Positions 16,289 through 19,754 of a stretch of DNA of 19,754 nucleotides are shown piece after piece; within the stretch, counting starts at the first letter, position 1, and every line of letters starts with the position of its first letter. Under the pieces are notes generated by a model. It searched no databases and was not told the origin of the DNA. It saw only the letters and a list, made by a program, of their open reading frames with translations. A program made the position numbers and the translations under genes. The stretch comes from Desulfobacterales bacterium (GTDB taxonomy: Bacteria > Desulfobacterota > Desulfobacteria > Desulfobacterales > JASFBJ01): the NCBI GenBank assembly GCA_030149585.1, contig JASFBJ010000026.1:1-19754 (forward strand), read 5' to 3'.

Positions 16289-17039
16289 AATTGTGACCCT
16301 TATCACTGCAGCGATGATCGTGCCTGACCATTTTTAAATCACTACGATAAATATCTTTTATCATGGCGCCGTTTATCAAAGAGGTAGGGTGAATAACGAC
16401 CCTGCGGTTAACGCAGATAACACTTTTTACATATTTTGACACAAAACCAAGATCATGGGAGACTATAAGGATCGTCATTCTTTTATTCAACTTTTCCAAA
16501 ATTGAAAAAAGTGCTTCTTCTGTCTCATTATCTACACTGGCTGTGGGTTCATCCAAAAGAAGTATCTCAGGGTTGCTGCATAATGCTCTTGCAATAAGGA
16601 CCCTTTGCTTTTGCCCTCCGGAAAGTTCATTAAAACCTTTATTTATATACGCTGTCATTCTCATTTCTTCTATGGCTTCGATTGCTTTTATCCTGTCGTC
16701 TTTTGAAAACCAGAATCGTTTTTTTGAGAGCCTTCCCATTAAAACAACATCTTTAACTGTTGCCGGAAAATTCATATCAAGATAGGCATACTGGGGCATA
16801 TATCCGACCCTTTCCCTTGCCTGCCCAGGTAAATTACCCAGCACAAGGATATTGCCTGAATCCGGTTTTATAAGCCCTAAAATAAGTTTAAGAAGGGTTG
16901 TTTTCCCACCACCGTTAGGGCCGACAATGCTTGCAAATTCTCCTTTTTTTATGGAAAGAATCACATTTTCAAGAATAATATTTTTTTTATAAGCAAAACA
17001 GACATTCTCAAATATAATTGCATTATTTTTTTTCATCAT
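16281..17039 (-). CDS. znuC: Zinc/manganese ABC transporter ATPase, ZnuC family
   Basis: A 252-residue ATPase of the metal-uptake ABC family. Motifs are Walker A GPNGGGKTT (40-48), Q-loop MPQ (81-83), signature LSGGQKQR (139-146), Walker B ILLLDEP (159-165) and H-loop H195 (SHD). The C-terminal tail VRHDHRCSDKGHNYD carries three histidines and a cysteine, a possible metal-sensing or metal-binding site as seen in some ZnuC tails. Two ATG codons in tandem begin the gene, eight bases after znuA, with no clear Shine-Dalgarno sequence. It overlaps znuB by eight bases. Confidence 0.93.
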   Translation of the reverse strand: MMKKNNAIIFENVCFAYKKNIILENVILSIKKGEFASIVGPNGGGKTTLLKLILGLIKPDSGNILVLGNLPGQARERVGYMPQYAYLDMNFPATVKDVVLMGRLSKKRFWFSKDDRIKAIEAIEEMRMTAYINKGFNELSGGQKQRVLIARALCSNPEILLLDEPTASVDNETEEALFSILEKLNKRMTILIVSHDLGFVSKYVKSVICVNRRVVIHPTSLINGAMIKDIYRSDLKMVRHDHRCSDKGHNYD

Positions 17040-17047
17040 TTAAGGAT

Positions 17048-17956
17048 TTATCTTTTTAGTTGTTTTGAAATAACGTTAGCTATTTTTTCCATATTTGACA
17101 AATAATCATATGCAAGCGGATCAATTGAAACAACCGTTCCTTTAATGGCTGATGCTATTTTTTGTGCTGCATGCTGATCAAACTGGGGTTGGACAAAAAG
17201 AATTCGGGTTTTTTCTTTTTTTGCCAGTTTAATGATTGCTGAAAGCTGCTTGCCTTTTGGTGCTTTGCCCATTATTTCAACTGCCACCTGTTTAAGACCG
17301 TATGCATCTGTGAAATATCCAAATGCCGGATGGAATACAAAAATATTTTCTCCTTTTAAATCCTTTAGTGCAGATGCAAGAGTTTCATTAAGTTGATTCA
17401 GATCTTTTATAAACAGATGGTAATTTTTTGCATAATAATTTTTGTTTTCAGGATCAATAGATATAAGCGTTTCAAAAATCGTTTGAGCCTGTATTTTAAC
17501 CATAACAGGGCTCATCCAGATGTGTGGATCTTTTCCAATATTATCATTATTCCCTTTTAAATTATGTTTTTCTTTTGTTTTATTACCATCATGACCAAAT
17601 GCTCTCATTTCACGTAGAGTAATTCCCTTTCGAGTATCAATAACCAAAATCGAATCAGCAATGGATTTTACCTTATGCAAAAACCCGTTTTCAAACGGTA
17701 CACCAATTCTGAAATAAATATCTGAAGAAACAAGCTTTTTGATCTGATCCGGCGAGGGGGAATAAATTGCCGGACTCTTGCCGGGTTTTACCAGAACGTC
17801 AACAACAGCATTTTTTCCAGCAATTCTTTCAACAAAATATTTCTGGGGAAGAATACTGACAAAGATATTTAATGGATGCTTTGAAAATGAGTTAGTGGGC
17901 AGCAGCACTAATAGACCAGTCAGAAAAAATAATGCTATTTGCAAAAACCGGTTCAT
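17048..17956 (-). CDS. znuA: Periplasmic zinc/manganese-binding protein, ZnuA family (cluster A-I)
   Basis: A 302-residue solute-binding protein that delivers metal to the ZnuBC permease. The ATG at 17954-17956 has AAGGAGG six bases upstream; an upstream TTG frame would run through that site. The signal peptide covers about residues 1-25 (MNRFLQIALFFLTGLLVLLP, cleavage near NSFS). A histidine-containing loop (GHDGNKTKEKHN, 121-132) precedes DPHIWMSP (H145), then FHPAFGYF (H209) and DPLAYDYL (D279), the usual ligands. The first ligand is missing: the normal PHxYxP motif reads SPAIYSPSP, with alanine at 63. Zinc is more likely than manganese because of the His-rich loop, but this is not certain. 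Confidence 0.9.
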   Translation of the reverse strand: MNRFLQIALFFLTGLLVLLPTNSFSKHPLNIFVSILPQKYFVERIAGKNAVVDVLVKPGKSPAIYSPSPDQIKKLVSSDIYFRIGVPFENGFLHKVKSIADSILVIDTRKGITLREMRAFGHDGNKTKEKHNLKGNNDNIGKDPHIWMSPVMVKIQAQTIFETLISIDPENKNYYAKNYHLFIKDLNQLNETLASALKDLKGENIFVFHPAFGYFTDAYGLKQVAVEIMGKAPKGKQLSAIIKLAKKEKTRILFVQPQFDQHAAQKIASAIKGTVVSIDPLAYDYLSNMEKIANVISKQLKR

Positions 17957-17962
17957 TTTTAT

Positions 17963-17969
17963 CCTCCTT
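17963..17969 (-). promoter_or_regulatory. Ribosome-binding site that fixes the znuA start
   Basis: AAGGAGG on the minus strand, six bases before the ATG at 17956. It excludes the longer TTG-initiated frame at 17992, which would place a signal peptide after 12 extra residues. Confidence 0.85.
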
Positions 17970-18082
17970 ATAATATATTCTAAAAAATTCACAAGTTACA
18001 TCTTTTCTTAATAATTTTCCTTTAAAAAATTTTCTATCTGATACAATAATTAGCTTTGGGAATCTATAAAAATATTTTTTTA

Positions 18083-18110
18083 TTGATATTTATATTGAAA
18101 GCCATAAGAT
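18083..18110 (+). promoter_or_regulatory. Candidate sigma-70-type promoter for degP
   Basis: TTGATA (18083-18088) and TAAGAT (18105-18110), 16 bases apart, match the -35 consensus at five of six and the -10 at four of six positions. Transcription would begin near 18117, giving a 5' leader of about 120 bases. The -10 overlaps the left arm of the palindrome at 18106-18127. In AT-rich DNA such matches arise by chance, so confidence is modest. Confidence 0.35.
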
Positions 18111-18127
18111 TACCATTTGGTAATCTT
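18106..18127. promoter_or_regulatory. Perfect 22-bp palindrome, likely operator between znuA and degP
   Basis: Arms AAGATTACCA and TGGTAATCTT are exact reverse complements separated by TT. The site is 110-130 bases upstream of degP and about 150 bases upstream of znuA, in the divergent intergenic region. Its size and symmetry fit a dimeric repressor site, for example of the Fur/Zur family, but it does not match the E. coli Zur or Fur consensus that I know. The regulator is unknown. Confidence 0.6.
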
Positions 18128-18180
18128 CAGATCATCTTCCGGTTATAAAAACAGTTTATATTAAATTTAAATTCGTTGCG

Positions 18181-18206
18181 CCGTTTTCAAACGGTTTTTA
18201 ATTTTT
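18181..18206 (+). terminator. Small hairpin plus T-rich tract in the degP leader
   Basis: CCGTTT and AAACGG form a short inverted repeat (18181-18194) followed by TTTTTAATTTTT. This looks like a minimal intrinsic terminator pointing toward degP, 30 bases before its start codon. The stem has five or six pairs and a tight loop, so it may be an attenuator, a second operator, or chance. Confidence 0.35.
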
Positions 18207-18235
18207 AGCTCTAACAGGAAATAAAAGGGGGAAAT

Positions 18236-19675
18236 ATGAAAAATTATAAATCCATTTTCAGATTAATGATGATAGTTGCTTTAGCTGGTCTGCTCTTTCA
18301 ATTCAGTCCTTTTTCATCAGCAATGGCCAAAACTTCTGCGACGCAGATGATGCCAGCCAATTTTTCCGATCTTGCTGCAAATGCCCGTCCAGGGGTTGTT
18401 AACATTCGAACAGTGAAAATCGTTAAAGGCGGTGGCAGGGTATTTCGCCATTTTTACGGCAAGCCTTTTGGCAATGAACGAAATCCTTTTGAAGATTTTT
18501 GGGGTAATCAATTTGGGTTTGCTCCTAAAAAGGATTATAAAAAAAGCAGTTTAGGATCCGGCTTTATCATTGATACAAAAGGATTTATTGTTACCAATAA
18601 TCATGTGATCGAAGGCGCTGATCAGATCAAAGTAAAGCTGGCCAAAGGAAAGGAATATGATGCCAAAGTCATAGGCCGTGATCCAAAAACAGATCTGGCA
18701 TTGATTAAAATAGAAGGTGATGAAAAATTTGAAGCCCTGACCATGGGTGATTCCGACAAACTGCAGGTGGGCAGGTGGGTGGTTGCCATTGGCAGTCCTT
18801 TTGGCCTTGAACAAACTGTAACTGCCGGGATTGTAAGCGCTAAAGGACGTATTTTAGGCTACGGTCCTTATGAAGATTTTATTCAAACTGATGCGTCCAT
18901 TAATCCTGGTAATAGTGGGGGCCCTCTTTTAAACATGCAGGGCCAGGTTGTGGGAATTAACACCGCAATTATAGCCAGCGGACAGGGAATTGGATTTGCT
19001 ATCCCGGTCAATATAGCCAAAGGAATCATTGAGCAGCTTAAAAATAGTGGTGAAGTAACGCGTGGCTGGCTGGGGGTCGGCATACAGGATCTTACTGAAG
19101 AATTGGCGGATTATTACGGGATCAAAGGACAAAAAGGTGTCCTTATAACCCAGATTTTTGAAGGTGATCCAGCAGAAAAGGCCGGTATCCAGCCAAATGA
19201 TGTGATTATTGAAATTGATGGCCAGTCAGTTTCCACTGGACGAGAGCTTTCAGGTATTATCGCAAACACCCTGGTAGGTAAAAAAACCAAAATTATTCTC
19301 TTGCGTAATGGAGAAAAAAGAACAGTTCTGGTAAAGTTGACCAAACGTTCAGATGATGAAATGGTTGCCGGAAAAAATGAGCAAACAAGTAGCAGGCTAG
19401 GTGTGAGCGTGACTGACTTAACTCAAGAGATCATAAGGCGGTTTGGACTTGAGGATAATGAAACAGGTGTTTTTGTAACTGAGGTTGACAGCAAAAGTAA
19501 AGGTGATCGCGCTGGTATTCAGGCTGGTGATATTATTAAAGAGGTTAACCGAAAAATAATTGAAAATCAGCAGGATTACACCAGACAGCTAAAAAAGACA
19601 AAAAGCTCAGCCAGCATTATGTTTTTAATAAAACGCAGGAATGCAGGAATATTAGCTGTTAAAATTTTACCTTAA
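18236..19675 (+). CDS. degP: DegP/HtrA-type periplasmic serine protease with two PDZ domains
   Basis: A 479-residue Do-family protease and chaperone that degrades misfolded envelope proteins. The signal peptide covers about residues 1-31 (cleavage near SSAMA). The trypsin-like domain follows (about 40-270), with the catalytic triad H123 (TNNHVIEGA), D153 (KTDLALIKI) and S227 (GNSGGPL). The loop between residues 64 and 105 is long and rich in glycine and phenylalanine, as in the DegP LA loop. PDZ1 spans about 276-370 and PDZ2 about 386-479. AAGGGGG lies four bases before the ATG. It is divergent from znuA and functionally linked to the Skp-BamA pathway, which supplies its substrates. DegQ is an equally possible name; all catalytic residues are intact. 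Confidence 0.94.
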   Translation: MKNYKSIFRLMMIVALAGLLFQFSPFSSAMAKTSATQMMPANFSDLAANARPGVVNIRTVKIVKGGGRVFRHFYGKPFGNERNPFEDFWGNQFGFAPKKDYKKSSLGSGFIIDTKGFIVTNNHVIEGADQIKVKLAKGKEYDAKVIGRDPKTDLALIKIEGDEKFEALTMGDSDKLQVGRWVVAIGSPFGLEQTVTAGIVSAKGRILGYGPYEDFIQTDASINPGNSGGPLLNMQGQVVGINTAIIASGQGIGFAIPVNIAKGIIEQLKNSGEVTRGWLGVGIQDLTEELADYYGIKGQKGVLITQIFEGDPAEKAGIQPNDVIIEIDGQSVSTGRELSGIIANTLVGKKTKIILLRNGEKRTVLVKLTKRSDDEMVAGKNEQTSSRLGVSVTDLTQEIIRRFGLEDNETGVFVTEVDSKSKGDRAGIQAGDIIKEVNRKIIENQQDYTRQLKKTKSSASIMFLIKRRNAGILAVKILP

Positions 19676-19707
19676 CAAACTTTATAGATGAAAGGAGCCT
19701 GATTATA

Positions 19708-19754
19708 TCAATTAGATATCAATTATATATCAATTATATATCAATTATATATCA
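19708..19754. repeat. 11-bp AT-rich tandem repeat running off the right end
   Basis: The unit TCAATTATATA repeats four times from 19708, the first copy with one change (TCAATTAGATA), and a fifth copy is cut by the window end. Total visible length is 47 bases. The 11-bp period is close to one helical turn, so phased bending is possible. It begins 33 bases after the degP stop. No gene start is visible before it. Confidence 0.9.

Noticed and set aside
17957..17992. TTG-initiated extension of ZnuA
   Set aside because: The frame covers the AAGGAGG ribosome-binding site and would bury the signal peptide.

Overview
This AT-rich window carries one long envelope-biogenesis operon on the minus strand, a minus-strand zinc-uptake operon, and a divergent plus-strand periplasmic protease gene. 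The gene order (lysS-lol-bamA-skp-lpxD-fabZ-lpxA-lpxI-oxidoreductase-lpxB-DUF374-msbA), the use of LpxI rather than LpxH, a BamA with an extra N-terminal domain, and low GC point to a Gram-negative deltaproteobacterium (Desulfobacterota), possibly of the Desulfobacterales. That placement is an inference from gene order and protein features, not from a marker-gene tree.

Right to left from about 15.25 kb to 27, fourteen minus-strand genes are packed with overlaps or short gaps: lysS, a LolC/E-type permease, lolD, bamA, skp/ompH, lpxD, fabZ, lpxA, lpxI, a Gfo/Idh/MocA oxidoreductase, lpxB, a DUF374 acyltransferase, msbA and a PAP2 lipid phosphatase. They cover lipoprotein release (Lol), outer-membrane protein chaperoning and insertion (Skp, BamA), the first steps of lipid A synthesis (LpxA, LpxD, LpxI, LpxB), probable late acylation (DUF374), flipping across the inner membrane (MsbA), and probably trimming of lipid phosphate (PAP2). 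LpxC, LpxK, WaaA/KdtA and LpxL are not in the window. The PAP2 frame is broken at an A8 run, and all its catalytic motifs lie after the break.

From 15.45 to 17.96 kb lies znuA-znuC-znuB, a metal (zinc or manganese) ABC importer transcribed on the minus strand. Its binding protein has alanine where the first metal-ligand histidine normally sits. A 279-bp divergent intergenic region separates znuA from a plus-strand degP/htrA-type protease gene. It holds a perfect 22-bp palindrome that overlaps a candidate promoter -10, and a small hairpin followed by a T-rich tract. After degP the window ends inside an 11-bp AT-rich tandem repeat.

I see no tRNA, rRNA, CRISPR array, insertion sequence or phage gene, and no gene-free stretch longer than 300 bases. 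The window is mostly conserved core envelope machinery. The unusual points are the broken phosphatase, the BamA N-terminal domain, a GnnA-like oxidoreductase without its aminotransferase, the single Lol permease, the altered zinc-binding protein, and several repeat or palindrome elements in intergenic DNA.
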